Below, piece by piece: positions 12,614 through 12,931 of a DNA stretch of 12,931 nt. The notes under the pieces are model-generated. The model saw only the letters and a list, made by a program, of their open reading frames with translations, was not told the DNA's origin and did not search any database. Position 1 is the first letter of the stretch; every line of letters begins with the position of its first letter. This DNA is from Bacillota bacterium. Lineage in GTDB: Bacteria; Bacillota; GCA-003054495; Carboxydocellales; JAJZTU01. A program made the translations under genes and the position numbers. The DNA is taken from assembly GCA_021848765.1 (NCBI GenBank), contig JAJZTU010000057.1, positions 1 through 12,931 on the forward strand. Direction: 5' to 3'.

Positions 12614-12931
12614 ATGACAGAAAACATGCGCAAAACAGTCTTAAGCTCAGCAATTACCGGAGTACTGCTCTTTTGCTTCTGGCTGGCTGTCCAACTGGGT
12701 TTAGACCGGGGCCTGATTGATGACTATTATAAGTTAAACATCTTTGTGATTGGGATGAACATAATTCTGGCGGTCAGCCTGAACCTGATCAATGGTTTTA
12801 CCGGTCAGTTTTCCATCGGGCATGCCGGGTTTATGGCCATTGGCGCTTATGTATCCGCAATTGTCAGTGTCAAGCTGGCCCCGCAGTTTGCTGCCGCCTT
12901 TGGGGGAGATATGGTGATGGCTGCCGCAATT
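12614..12931 (+). CDS. livM: Branched-chain amino acid ABC transporter permease LivM (C-terminus off window)
   Basis: The first 106 codons are visible, with no stop before the window edge. A membrane helix near residues 12-28 is followed by the LivM signature ILAVSLNLINGFTGQFSIGH and AGFMAIGAYVSAI. The ATG at 12614 has AGGTGA five nucleotides upstream, overlapping the livH stop codon. The partner ATPases LivG and LivF are expected beyond the window. Confidence 0.93.
   Translation, partial: MTENMRKTVLSSAITGVLLFCFWLAVQLGLDRGLIDDYYKLNIFVIGMNIILAVSLNLINGFTGQFSIGHAGFMAIGAYVSAIVSVKLAPQFAAAFGGDMVMAAAI

Noticed and set aside
1..12931. CRISPR arrays, insertion sequences, tRNA or rRNA genes
   Set aside because: No regularly spaced repeats, transposase-like frames, terminal inverted repeats or tRNA-like cloverleaf sequences were seen.

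Overview
The window looks like a chromosome segment of an anaerobic, spore-forming, Gram-positive bacterium of the Firmicutes, most like the Peptococcaceae/Desulfotomaculum/Moorella type. The evidence is a sporulation protein (YyaC family), strong GGAGG-type ribosome binding sites with frequent GTG and TTG starts, an anaerobic iron-sulfur and nickel enzyme set, and a Firmicute-style branched-chain amino acid transporter. The species cannot be fixed from the sequence alone.

Left part (1-3542). On the minus strand a clear sigma-A type promoter (1503-1531) drives larE, which overlaps larB; larB runs off the left edge. Together they make part of the nickel-pincer nucleotide cofactor. On the plus strand follow a DUF4446 membrane protein and a phosphoribosyltransferase. 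A bidirectional terminator (2848-2890) separates these from the minus-strand sporulation gene yyaC.

Centre (3543-10138). A 0.3 kb non-coding region with a perfect 14-bp palindrome (3713-3726) precedes what looks like one six-gene operon. In order it encodes: a sigma-54-dependent activator fused to a ferredoxin plus [FeFe]-hydrogenase-like sensor half; a Tat-exported [NiFe]-hydrogenase small subunit; the large subunit; a membrane cytochrome b; HypA; and HypB. Gaps are 2-24 nt or overlaps. The hydrogenase is the most interesting object here. All four Ni/Fe-binding cysteines are present. However, three of the four conserved outer-shell (canopy) residues of group 1 enzymes are substituted, as are the small-subunit glutamate of the proton path and the usual Pro of the medial cluster. 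The large subunit also ends exactly at the position where maturation proteases normally cut.

Right part (10139-12931). A near-consensus promoter (TTGACA, 18 nt, TATAAT) begins a branched-chain amino acid ABC transporter operon. It has a ~200-nt leader with two stem-loops, then the lipoprotein binding protein, an intercistronic terminator, permease LivH, and the start of permease LivM, cut by the right edge.

Working model (inference): the FeS sensor-activator reads redox state or H2 and controls a membrane-bound, outward-facing Ni-Fe oxidoreductase that passes electrons through cytochrome b to the quinone pool, with HypA/HypB loading the nickel. The altered active-site surroundings make it uncertain that H2 is the true substrate.
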